From NCBI GenBank assembly GCA_024195265.1, contig JAJLRJ010000008.1, forward strand, positions 21,965,458 through 22,029,457: a stretch of DNA of 64,000 nt, written 5' to 3'. The notes beneath the pieces are model-generated. The model searched no databases and was not told the DNA's origin. It saw nothing but the letters and a program-made list of their open reading frames with translations. This DNA comes from Dendrophyllia cribrosa. Its lineage: Eukaryota > Cnidaria > Anthozoa > Scleractinia > Dendrophylliidae. Shown here in pieces: positions 1 through 36,197 of the stretch. How positions within the stretch are numbered: position 1 is the stretch's first letter; the number at the start of each line of letters is the position of its first letter. A program made the position numbers and the translations under genes.

Positions 1-203
1 TCTTTCTGTACAGGCCAATCCGCTTGCCTCCAGTACGTGACAAAGTAAGCTGCAAGACCTTTATTTCAGTGACTCGTTTTAGTGTTAAACAAAAAAACTG
101 AAGACTGTTTAATATCAAGTTATAGTATAAAAAGTGACCGTTGAAGTCAAAATCCAATGTGGTCTTAATATAACAAGAGTGGGTAATGTGATCCATGAAT
201 AAT

Positions 204-450
204 AGAGCAGCTTTCAACTGAGTGCCCTAAAACCAAAACCAAAGTTATTTCTTTGGTAAATCACAACAGACGCAGACAATCCAATGAACCATTCACAACT
301 TGAAGCATATGCACGTAGCCGGCGCCAAGCGCGGGAAACCGCGGGCGAGTATGTTACGATTGGTTTTAGTTTTACTTCTGATTGGTTGAGAAAGTGGCGT
401 GAGGTTTTTTTCAGCCAATCGCCAAATGATGCAATGCGAAAATTGCTCTA
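204..450. mobile_element. MITE family A, copy 1 (degraded)
   Basis: Starts with AGAGCAGCTTTCAACTGAGTG and ends in AATTGCTCTA. The interior matches the better copies at 17.8 and 62.3 kb: repeated CCAAT/ATTGG-type segments and the core GCGCCAAGCGCGGGAAA. No coding capacity; short ORFs across it are chance. Terminal inverted repeats (TIRs) of about 24 bp make this a non-autonomous DNA transposon. Confidence 0.8.
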
Positions 451-1931
451 TCTGGGGCGATTATTTTCTATTCTCTATAAAGAGGGGTGGGGGTTTGGGG
501 TGGGAATTATTAAACAGAGGGAGGCATAGTATCTTTTTCCCAAAGACCCCGATCCCTGAGGAGCTGCGATTTTCGGTAGCCGTTAAGTTGTTTTTACTGA
601 ACAAGGAAAATACGAGCTACCGCGAAACAATAGATATTCTAAATCATATACCTAAAGAAGGAAGAGATGTACAAATAATTAACCAAACGAACCGTACTAT
701 CGTAGCTAACTTTTAAATTGTAAGCCAGTGTTCATCGGCATTACGCCTGAAGGAGCACTATTTCTCTTTCACAGTTTAGTCTTGACGAAAAAAATCATAC
801 CCCGGCATACATACAAGGAATCTACACAACATTTACGAGCCATTTGAAAAAAGAATATTACAAAACACGACGTGTTATTACAGTTCATGACAGCTCGAAT
901 TATGTCAAATTGCGACGTGTTATTATGATTTGGGTTATTACAAAATGAGACAAACGTAAATACAATTTACCACAGTAATAAACAGTAATAAATAAATGAA
1001 GCGAAAATTGTTATTGCAATTTACGACATATCTTACAAAACACAAAAAAAATATATTTACAATTCACGACAATGCAAACGACCATCTCAAAAGGAACAGA
1101 CCATTAAAAGTTACGAGTAGGATGATATTAAATCGGTGTTCATCACCCTTAAACTGTTTTAGTCGTTAACTCGGGAAAACTAAATATCACGAAGTACGGC
1201 GAGTCATGACGGCTACGGTGGTTGTAAGGTTTTTAACGAAATGAATGGTACTAAAATAACTGAATTAGCCACCTAACATGTTACTACAAAACATATATTG
1301 AGACAATACACCGCGTGCGGAAAAAATACGGCAATGTCTTATCACATGCAATTTACGCCAGCATGGATTATTACAAATTGCGACAACGTATTATTACAAT
1401 TTGCGGTAGGTGCGTTATTACAAAATGTGACACTGAAGCGTGTTTATAATTTACGACAGGCATGATAAAATGCAAAAAACGTTTTTGCTACGTAGCACTT
1501 AAATTAAATGATAATAATGAAATTTTTTTGTCACTGGTGCTGCATAGTGATGATGTTTGTGTTCTCGGAGAGAAACGTTTGTGCTCGTGATAAAATACGT
1601 TATTACAATCCATGGCAATACAGCCGTAAATTTTTGGAATGAGTAGAAAGTTCCGTAAGGGGTCGGAGGGGGTATATTCTGCGGTATTCGACATGCTTTT
1701 AGAAAATAGTGACGGATACCTTTGGAGTGCGATAAACAGAAAGTCGAAGAGAAGAACCGTTGCAAGTTCAAAGTAATGGAAAAAAGAATACTTAGTGGAC
1801 CAAGACATTGAACTACTACTGTTAGGCAAAAAGTGCTTTTTTTAAAACCTGCCAACTCGAACGACGTTTTCAATTAGACAAAAATATGTCACGTGACCCG
1901 CCTAAGTCAAGCACTCAAAGATAACAAACTT
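451..1931. repeat. Intergenic stretch with degenerate TTACAA/CGACA motif array
   Basis: No coding exon recognised. Between about 840 and 1465 the motif TTATTACAATTTRCGACA and variants recur many times at irregular spacing, like a heavily mutated minisatellite. The rest is unremarkable AT-rich DNA. Confidence 0.5.
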
Positions 1932-2089
1932 TAGCTATTTCAATTAACGTTGTCGGATGAAAGCTTAAAAGCCAAGACCGCAAGGTAGTATGGGTTAGGG
2001 TTAATAGCCATTGCATAAAAATCCCATACTACCTTGCGGTCTTGGCTTTTCGCCTTTTTCATCCGACAACGTTAATTGGAATAGCTGTA
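1932..2089. mobile_element. Palindromic MITE (158 bp hairpin)
   Basis: The two arms (1932-1996 and 2022-2089) are near-perfect reverse complements sharing AATTAACGTTGTCGGATGAA and AAGCCAAGACCGCAAGGTAG. The loop is about 25 bp. There are no coding sequences. It is a single copy in this window. Confidence 0.82.
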
Positions 2090-5000
2090 TATAAAAGACC
2101 ATAACTCCAAAAGGAAATATAACAGCTTGAACTGGCTCAACTTGAACGTTGAGTCGTGCAATTTTTGATCGCAGCGAATCTACGAGAGGTTAAAACGTTT
2201 CGTTTCAGTATCGATTGCCGAAAAATAATTACATGTTGCTATAGATGTCTGCAAAACTTTATAGTTCGTTCAAGGGTCGTTGCAGCGTGTTCTAACCAGA
2301 GTAACATGTACGCAAATTGAGCTATCGTATGTTTACATGGGACCAGTTTACGACGTGATTGCAATTTGACTTGGTTCCCGATTTTAGATGAAGTGCTGCG
2401 AGCAGATGCTAACGAAGCGTCGTATTTCTCAATCGATAAAAAATATAGGAAAAACATTTTTTGGACTATATTACGTAACAGTGTCCAAAATATATTGTAG
2501 AAAAGAGAAGAATACCATCTCAGTATTTAACGTATAAACTGGCGTCAATGTCCTCAATCTTGGGCATTAGGAGATGTAATAAACTAACGTATGAAGCATT
2601 GAGAGTCCTTGTAGGCATTAGTGGGCCAAATAAACAAACGTATATAAACAACCCTTAATTGAATGTCCTTTAATGTACACTATATGAGGACATATGACTA
2701 CATGCAACGATTTAGGAGTATAACTAACTCATCTATATAGCCTTTCATGTTCTTCAGTACATGTATATGTGGAATAAAACGGGCATAACAAACTAGTGGG
2801 TCGTTTGGCACATTGGCCACCGAGCACGTTCACGGTCAGTTCAGTTCAGCCGGTTTGTTTGTCACAGATCACAGTGCATGGGCTCAACTCATGATTCGGT
2901 CTGTAGGTCGCTTTTTCGTGCTCCTTACGCATTATTTTCGCTATCAACCATGTACTAAGCTTCTTGATGCTTTGTAAACAGATCGAACAACTCCTTTTAG
3001 TGACACATTAGCGGAGTAAATCAATAGGAAAAATTTTCATCAAATCCAGAAACTCCCGACAACCGCCGTCGCGTCAAAAAGCAAGAGGAATAAAACGGGT
3101 TTGAGCCAGCGTTACAATGGTCATCTGTGCTGTTGAACAGCATGAAAGTGAGACAAAAGAATCTAATAACACACAAAAGCGAGAAAAAGTGCTATCCATA
3201 AAATAAAAAATGCTGCTGCACAGTTTTACTTCCAAATAGGTGTGCTGCTCGCGAAATGAGTGGTCTCTTAATAACGCAAATAATTATTTCAGGGTTAGCG
3301 ACAGCCACTTTTGATCCGAACTAGAGAATATTTTTTCATTTCAAATTAGAAACGTTTTAAAGTTTATCTGTGAAACCACAGTAATTAGCCCCAGGAAGCA
3401 ACGTTTTCTTTAAACACAAGGTACATAACAAGCCGATTTATTGTCAATATGGGATTTACGATTAAGCGCACAGCGTGAACGAAACAAAGACAATAACAGA
3501 CGGCTTGAACAGAGGATATTTATGTAAATGACAGAAGTAAAAAGCAGTTATTTTTTTATTCAAATTTTAAATTTCACTTTTTGTTCACCTAAAATGAAAT
3601 TTAGTCATAAACTGTGCAAAACAAAATTAAGAAGAAAAAATAAAGAAAATAGGATGCATCGTTATTTTACTTGCAACTCACAATTTAAACGGTTCACATA
3701 ACGATGTCGTTTTCGTAGCGCATACAGTGGGTCAAATTCTAATTCATTAGCCCTGTTATGCCATAAACCAACAGGTGAAAACACCTTGAGTAGAGGACTT
3801 GCGTCAGAGCGTGTTAAATAGCGATTATTGCAGGAAAAGACCGCCAAGTGAAACCCAATAGTCTGTTTGCAAATAGAAAGAACCCTGCAAAGAGGTGTGG
3901 CGAACCAATCAGACAGCGACATCTCAACGCCATGACGCAAACACTCCTTATAAGGTAAATTGAAAAAGTGACAGCTGGTTTTACAAAAAATTAGCGAAGG
4001 CCTTGTTTGTTGCGCCAACAGGTGATGATCAAAGGACAGCAACTATACTCGTATTTCACAATGCTGTACGCTCGAAAATAAGGAAAATTTGTACAAAGGA
4101 AAATCGTAATATAGCGGTTCTTTACTATTTTCTTGTTTAGATGGTTGAATTAATATTCTTGTCGTTTATTACCATTTCTGCAATGAAGACTAACCTAATT
4201 TTTTTACCGTCACCCAAATTTTCATATATAGGGTGAACGGCATTCTTATTAATGGTTAAAATAACGCTGTTTTTTTTTTTACTCGTCGTTGAATAAAAAG
4301 GCTCTTTTTTCAAATTTAGACCGGGACACTGACATTTAGCAGCAACTACACTTCACAATATCGAACAACACTCTTACCTTTATTCCAAAAAAGACCAGGA
4401 GAGAATTGTAATTAAAAATTCGTCATGAACTTTAAATTGCCAAGACTGACATATTAACTTCGAAAGACGTCAGATGGGACGAAAACATGCTTTAATTAAG
4501 AAATTTTCATTTTAAAAAATAAAGAAAGAAAAATCCAGATGACGCTTGCAAACTACGCCCTTTTCCATACAAAAACACGATCGAAAAGGCTGCAAAAAGA
4601 CACCGAAACATGATAGAACCGACACTCTAAACAAAAAAAGGATAAAAAAATACAAAACCGTTCCCACAGTAAAGTTGTGTCCCACACAAGCACACATCTA
4701 TGAAGAACATTAATAACGAAAAGATGCCCCTGAACGTTAGACTCGACCAATCTCTTACACGAGATACAACTGAAATAGAAAACGTCGCGTGCACTTTAGC
4801 CGTTTTTTGGCGTCAACGTTAGTATCTGTCTTTTATATTTATAACAGGCGGCTAACTCGCCAGAGTATATATATATATATAAATATATATTAATTTTTCT
4901 CTTTATTTAGACAGTAAACCTCAAATAAATAATACGACTCCACTTCATTTATCATACATGAAGTAGCATTAAAACCTACACGACCAATACCAGAGAAGAC

Positions 5001-5768
5001 TCCATCTCACTGACTTTCTGCCAGCGATTCGGTCAGAATGGAATCATCGGCTGCTTGATAGATAACAAACAGCATAGGTAAGGATCCAAGGAAGACAATG
5101 AATCATCCTCAAACAGGACAGCTTTTTAAGATGATTGACGTCTTGTAGTAGCACGCAAGCTGTTGACGTAAATACTTGATAAGTTGTGTTGATGTCCACC
5201 ATTCATTTTGCCCTATGTTGTTGTTTGGGACTGGTCTTCTGTAACTCCGCTCTCAATTTCAACCAGAGCATGATGTTGATGTACTTGGTGACGAAAACTG
5301 AAAAGGATATCAAAGTAAGTAAGTTTCCGATTCTGTTAGCCTTTGAAATTTTAAGCCTCGAAAAAAAGAGAGATTGACAATTTTTCAGTTGCCGGGGAAG
5401 ATAAACAACAAACAGCACCACATAAACTACACACTTTTCTTTCATCAAACGTTACTCAGAACCATATTGCAATACTAAGGATTTTTCCCTCGCGCGAATC
5501 GAAGCGGCAAACCAAGAAACAAAACCGTCATCAAGCGATCATCGGGCTGGTCGCTTCCGGCGAGTACATCCCAATACTTGTATGCCTCCTTAACTCAATC
5601 GCCTGCCGGCGCTTTCAGGCAATCACTGGGTCATTTGCTACAAACTTTTTTTTATAACTGCAACTAACAATAAAACAGGGTGTGTTTGGTCATTTTGACA
5701 GTAATTCAGAGTCATCACCCCACATCGGTTCCAGCCGATTAGGGACGGTAGTTTAATGGTTGTGATGC
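2090..5768. other. Intergenic DNA without recognised genes
   Basis: No exon with conserved protein similarity is visible on either strand. The stretch is AT-rich with a short TA microsatellite at about 4866-4890. Short ORFs such as 3662-4042 (-) have no recognisable domain and look like chance. Confidence 0.55.
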
Positions 5769-5950
5769 TTAACCCTTTAACTACCAAGAATGCCATAGAT
5801 CAGCATTCGAGAAAAATCCAAAATGTCATTATGTAAAATATTAAAAAAACAAATGGTACCACGCCAAAGGACTGCTAAAGAGGTTTCATTAAATGGTTAC
5901 AACATAGGATTTCGTCAACAGACTCAAAAGTTAGAACTACAGTAGGTTCA
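5769..5950. repeat. Dispersed repeat family S, copy 1
   Basis: Starts with AACCCTTTAACTACCAAGAA and carries the family core (GGACTGCTAAAGAGGTTTCATT, then ACATAGGATTTCGTCAACAGACTCAAAAGTTAG in the same order). Better copies lie at 21.5, 22.4 and 25.8 kb. The 3' terminal repeat is missing here. Confidence 0.7.
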
Positions 5951-7619
5951 GAAGCAGCTGCAGTGTCCTTGTCTTAGCTTGTGATGATCATTCTTTTAGC
6001 CATATATTTCACAATACGTGGTTGTTTCTGTAATCGGCTATTAGTGGGGGCGAATTTAATGGAGAGTATATGTATTGAAGATCAGCCGAGGCCCGACTTT
6101 TCAAAGAGTGGATAAATCTATCTCATAAAGAAATCCCTATTTAGCACACAACCCAGTCATGCACAAGTGGATAAATTTTATCCACCGAGCGTTGTTTGTT
6201 CACAGTATAAAGTTACCTACGTTTTGACAAAACAAATGAGTTTTTCGCTTTTAGATAACTCAAACATGTCTAATAATACAGTATAATTCGTAGCCCTGTC
6301 TCTTTTTCGTGTGAAACTGAAATCGAGAGAAATCATCCTTTATTGTCTGTCTCTGCGATATGGACCTTGCAGATCAACGTTGATATCCGATGAATCATTG
6401 CAAAAATAATGGCCAGCTAATCTACTATAATCGACTGGTCTCTCCACTTTGTTGCCTGGATCATTCAAGTTTTCATCATTTCCTGAACATATTGTTATCC
6501 CCGCTACCAACCATTTTTGTTCAATTGTCACATGACGTTTGAGGCATTCATTTGTAAATACGTCTCGGAAGCGTAACCATTGCCAAAGACGTTTGTATTT
6601 TGTAAAGAGAAGCGAAAAAATAAATTTCGTTAAATTTCAATAAGACGGTCACAAAATGAAAAATATACCAGTACCACACGAAAGAACTGCCGAATGACAT
6701 TTGCATAAACGGTCACATTTTAGAACGATATCCCTCATCTAATAGCTAAGAATGACAATTAAAGCTTGTACGTGTATTTAACATCTAACATTGCATAGTA
6801 ACTAAATTAACCACCCTAACCCCCACGGATCGTGGGAGGACTGATGGCCGTCTTATTATAACAGCTTTATTGCAGTAGTCATAACGGATAATTTTTTTCC
6901 CAATTTGCTTTGTGCTTAAATGTTAGAAGACACCGCGACTGGAAACGCAACACGGACAATTTGAATATTACAGCTACCTCGTATTGCGTTCGGCGGCAAA
7001 CGCTTATGAAAATCGCTGGCGCCTCCATAACATTTACAGACAGTCCTGACTTCGGAAAATACTTATCAACTTTGAATTAACTTGTTCGAGGGGACATTCA
7101 TTGATCTGGGTGAAAAAGGTTCAGGATTTCAATCGGCGATTACTTCCAAACAAAAGAAGTTTATTATTTAGCACAGACGGCAAGGGTAAGAAGACTTGTA
7201 TGTCCCATTTTATTTTACACAGGGTCATTCTGAAAACCACTGTAGTGATAAGCGCACTCTGTTTAAGGATTATAATTTAGAAAAAATTCGGTCAACTCAG
7301 AAAAACAGTTATTGCAGTCTTTCAAGCTTTATTAGTTTTCGAACCCGTTTCTGAAACTCATTTAGTCAAACGTTGATTCCCACAAAAAACTACAGAAATC
7401 TAGAATAAGGAATGTGTAAATTATTGTCGAGATCACTATTTATGTAGCCTGAAAACGCCTCTCACCACTTTTAACAGTCTTGTCTGCGCTCAGGTGAGAC
7501 AAGAAAGAATATTCACATTTGTAACCGCGACTGGACCGTTCAAGGAACAAGTTTTTTTATGCAATGATCAAATTCTAGTCCTAAACCGTTTTCCGTGCGG
7601 AAATCCCCTCAGACCATAA
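5951..7619. other. Intergenic DNA, no genes recognised
   Basis: Nothing coding recognised. Weak, decayed pieces of the family S core are visible near 6660-6720 (ACCAGTACCACACGAAAGAACTGC, with a following AACGGTCACATTTTAG). Confidence 0.5.
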
Positions 7620-7770
7620 AACATATTGGGGATGATATTTATGTATATTATTATTATTAAGTATTTTTAGTTTATGTAAATTAGCTTTTTAATATTTAAG
7701 TTTTGTAACACGACCCCAGCTCAGCTTTAATTTTTATCGTGTTTAAATAAAAGATATTGTATTGTAATGT
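7620..7770 (+). mobile_element. Probable 3' tail of a non-LTR retrotransposon
   Basis: An AT-rich tail with ATTATTATTATTA, then TTTTGTAACACGACCCCAGC, AAATAAAAG and a short ATTGT-type microsatellite ending (GATATTGTATTGTAATG). This layout is typical of CR1/L2-type LINE 3' ends that finish in a simple repeat. No reverse transcriptase remains beside it. The call rests on layout only. Confidence 0.4.
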
Positions 7771-10079
7771 AAACCTCGAACCATGTCATGAGTCTGTCCA
7801 TGAAAACCCAAAGTTTTTAGTATCGTTTGTGCATTTACTTTCCATAAAGACGCTTTACGAATATTTTATTTGCACTTCACTAATCTTATTGCTGGGGAAA
7901 AAGGGGGTATCCAATAAGGCATTTCAAGGCAACATCGAAAATGGGGTGAAATAGCAGCTTACCGGTATTAGAACTCGTCGCCTTAATACGTAACTAGAAA
8001 AGGGTTGCCAGTCAGAGATGAAATAGCAATCATCGATGATATTCATGCATAATTTGGCATCAAGCAAAAGAAGTCAAAACAATCCAGTAATGTATTCGGC
8101 AGTTAACCAAATTAAACTGCAGTGAGCCTCAGAGTCTGTGAAACTATGGATGTTTGGGTTAAGTTAAGAAATAAATTTTGGCTGTCTATCTATTCTAATA
8201 TTTTACGCAGAACATTAAGTACTACGATAATATCATCTAAAAATTGCAAACAGCAACATTCCGTTTCAACAAAAAAAGAACATGATACAAATTTTTATTT
8301 AAGAACTTTCCACGGGGCGCTTGAAGGGTGGATGATGACAAAGAACAAAGTAAATATAAAATGTTTAACACCAATTTCTTGACAATGAAACCCTAGTCCG
8401 CGCTGCATAAACCGGCTGTCAGAAGAACATATATCCAACACTTTTTAAAAGTCCCACAAGTCAGGACAATTCAAAATCCAAAATTAACCATAAAAAGAGC
8501 CAACTGACATCACCTCTTTGGCAGAATCAAACGTACATACGTACTAGAACCACATACAACGTATGACTGCATGTTTCACTCTATGATGTAAAAAACATCT
8601 TGTAATGGTAACTCGGGCTCGGGGGAAAATACTCTCAAATTTCTTCGGCTTCTTTAAAACGCTCATTTGAAACTGGAAAACTTGTTTTTTCTTGTTCTTT
8701 GAAACACAGATTTTCTGCTTGTTTTGATATTCCGACCGGAAATGCTTTGATCTTTCCATCTCACTGAGTTGTCACGATAACATTTCTCCGTCTGTTATCT
8801 TTTCTTTTTCTTCCAGGAATAGTATTAATTTTTTTTCTTTAGTGTATTATTTGCAATTTGATTTAGAACGGGGGTGAGAGAGCACTTTGAAACGATTTTC
8901 GTGTCCAGCTTAGCGGCCAATGATGTACTTGTGCCACGTGATTAACACGCATTAGAGAGCTGACGTGTAGGTCTGTATTAAAGCGCTATATATGTAGAAT
9001 GACCAATCGCTCAGACATGAAATTCTTTGAAAGCATTTTAACAAAACCAACGGTAACAACACGTCGTCATACATAAACTTAAAACTACCTATATATTGTC
9101 CTGTTGAAAAGGACAACAAAACTACAGCGAACTTTACAATTTACAAGCGATGTTTATAGTGTTAGAATCTTGACTTAATACGGGAGGAAACACGTACACA
9201 TCTAAATTATTTAAGCTTATTAATTGATATTTAGGATTTGTATTTATCTATTGTACCTGTCCTAAACTAAAACATTTAGCAATTGAAGAATTTTTGAGCC
9301 GTCTTTGACCGCCCAAAGTCAACAAATATTCTGAATATCGTGGTCTCGAAAGTGAAAGCAATGACAATAAATTATTTATATGAAATTATGCACTTCCAGA
9401 AAAGTCGAAACGAGAACGAACGCACAACCTTGAAATATGCGCTGCATTTTCATGTTAAACAATGGAGTTTAAGAAGAGGTATAACAATATGTTTTCCAGT
9501 ATGGAAGGCCACAGTAAAAGCTTTCAATTCAAGGCAGCTGCTGCCATTCTTTGAAGCTCATTAATATGTTAATACAATATACACGCATCTCAGACGAACC
9601 GTTCGGTTTGCCTCGACCGCTTTTTACAGCGTGTACAAGTCAGAAGTCAACGCATTCTTTCACAAGAAAGATCACACATTTTCTACACATCATAGCGAAG
9701 AAATATCGACGGATCAAGCTGAAAATCTGCTCACAAGATCTAGCTGACAAGCAAACATGAATCGACGAACAATACAAACCTTACCGTTTCATCTCGGATT
9801 TCAATCCGAGCGAATTCAAATCTTTAACCCGAATTAGAAAGCCCATATTTTGGCTCCAACCGGTTGAATTCCTCCGAGATTTTCATCTAGATACCTTCTG
9901 TGGCTGCTTGACGAAGGAGGAGAGGGGAAAATGCGATAATTTCCCACAACAATTCAATCTTTGTGCGCACAAGAAATGGTCGCGAAAGGAAATATTCTTC
10001 ACAATAGTGGGTGCGGCAGGAAAATTTAATATTGCGTCACCCCGAAGAAAAGCCAATGAGAGCTCAAAAAGACAATGCA
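7771..10079. other. Intergenic 5' flank of MORC2
   Basis: No coding exon or clear transposon recognised. It contains scattered short ORFs of no recognisable family. Regulatory sites may exist but none can be supported by eye. Confidence 0.5.
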
Positions 10080-10425
10080 ACTGTCAATTTAGTAAGTATT
10101 GACCAATTAACGGCCGACAACTCTAAACATTCGCGCGCATGAAAGTCACGTTGGATGAGTTTTGACACCCGTATGTGTCTTGGCGGTCTTGGCACACACG
10201 CATACAGTTTGCAGCGCAAGCCTCCTTCGTTGAAGTGCGCAAATCTGTGTTGCAGCTTGCTGTTGTAAGTGACGTCGTTCTTTAACAGCCAAAGAGTTTG
10301 TTTTGAATTTTATAGCGGTGTGGTAATCTGTGAATGGTCCCATATTGTGCGAGGGAGAGAAGGAGGCCGTTACTCAAGTTTTGCTGATGCGAGCACCTTG
10401 AGTCCCGAACAAACTCAGCGACGAA
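10080..10425 (+). promoter_or_regulatory. Presumed MORC2 5' UTR and proximal promoter
   Basis: This is the region directly upstream of the MORC2 ATG. It is locally richer in CpG than the flanking DNA and holds a CRE-like TGACGTCG at 10270-10277. An in-frame TGA at 10399-10401 closes the reading frame upstream of ATG 10426. No clear TATA box is seen. The transcription start cannot be placed from sequence alone. Confidence 0.35.
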
Positions 10426-34992
<24,567 letters not shown>

Positions 34993-36197
34993 CGACGTTT
35001 CTTTTTTATCTTCAAGCAAGTTTGGTGGATAGTTTACGTGCCATTCGTCTTTTTTTTCTGCGTTCCGTTTTTTTACAAGCCAACCCGATGGTCCAAGATT
35101 TCGTGGGCTCGACTTTTCTACCATGGCGTCCATGTTTTGTTTTATAAAAATTTCCTCGCGCTCAGCGTGCAGTAACGAATTTGCAATTAGATAGATGCTT
35201 TTCTACTTGAGCTATTTAAGACGTCAACGCAAAACGTTTAATGTAAATTGTAATTGTACAGCCTAACACTAAAGTTTTTTTTTACAAAAAAATAACAACA
35301 CCTTATTCAGAAGGTAAATGAATGCTTACAAATGGTTGTGATGTTTGCGACAATGTAACAAGCAAACGGATTCCCAACTCTGTGCATTCACATTACTTAA
35401 CACAAGGTTGGGTACCGCAAGAATGATGCCGCCTTTCTACAGCCACAAGCGAAAGAGAAAAATTGGAGGTTGACGTGGATAATGAAGTACTATACTTTGG
35501 ACAAGTTAAACATTTCGACAAATCATGCGGAATCATGTTGCTGTTAAAGAATATTTATCATACAAAAGAGATAGAGAGCTTTGTGTGAAACGTCAATTTT
35601 ATTTCCCTATAATAGAATAATAGTAAAAATACTCTTTTCTCTGTTCTGGAGAAAATAATACCATTGATTAAAGAACTAATGTATTATTTTTACCCTTTGA
35701 TTCCCTGATTCAGATAAAATATTTTTAAGAGTTTCTCTTTGCTTTGTGAAAGAATAATTTTAAGATCGCTAATCAAGTGGTTACAAAAAGGTGAAGATGG
35801 TTCAAACACTGCAGGGAACTAAAGGGTCAAAATATAGAATAAATTTAGTGCTATTTCATAAGAATTTATATACACACAAACAAAGTCATTATAGCGGTTA
35901 CTTTCGCGTCGCTAAAAATATAAACAGCTTCGTTCCATCTCAACACAATTACCTTTACCAAGTAAAAGATTGAAACCAAATGAACTTTACACTTGTTATC
36001 TTTGTGTAGTACTTTCTTTTCAGCTGAGAGGCTGGATTCGTGTTGAGTGATTTCTGACCAACACCAACCAAGTGTTGAAGTTTTCTTGGGGTAGTATCGG
36101 CAGTGGTATTCAACCGACGTATTGCTAGTGGCTACTGTGAAACGCTGGCAAGTGGACACCAAAGTTGTCGCTCTTTGAGAAATTTCTGCTTTTACAT
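34993..36197. promoter_or_regulatory. Tail-to-tail spacer carrying 3' UTRs of MORC2 (+) and HECTD4 (-)
   Basis: This is 1,205 bp between two stop codons that face each other. On the plus strand an AATAAA lies at 35838-35843, and an ATTAAA variant near 35665 could also end MORC2. On the minus strand TTTATT at 35598-35603 reads AATAAA and could end HECTD4. If these signals are used, the two 3' UTRs overlap by a few hundred bases. No protein-coding exon is seen here. Confidence 0.55.

Noticed and set aside
284..529. 81-codon ORF at the left edge; similar ORFs at 17.8, 57.6 and 62.6 kb
   Set aside because: All lie inside family A MITE copies. Their similarity to each other reflects the repeat, not a protein.
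1499..1873. Minus-strand ORFs of 113-124 codons in the intergenic left part
   Set aside because: No recognisable domain, AT-driven composition, two overlapping frames equally open; best explained as chance.
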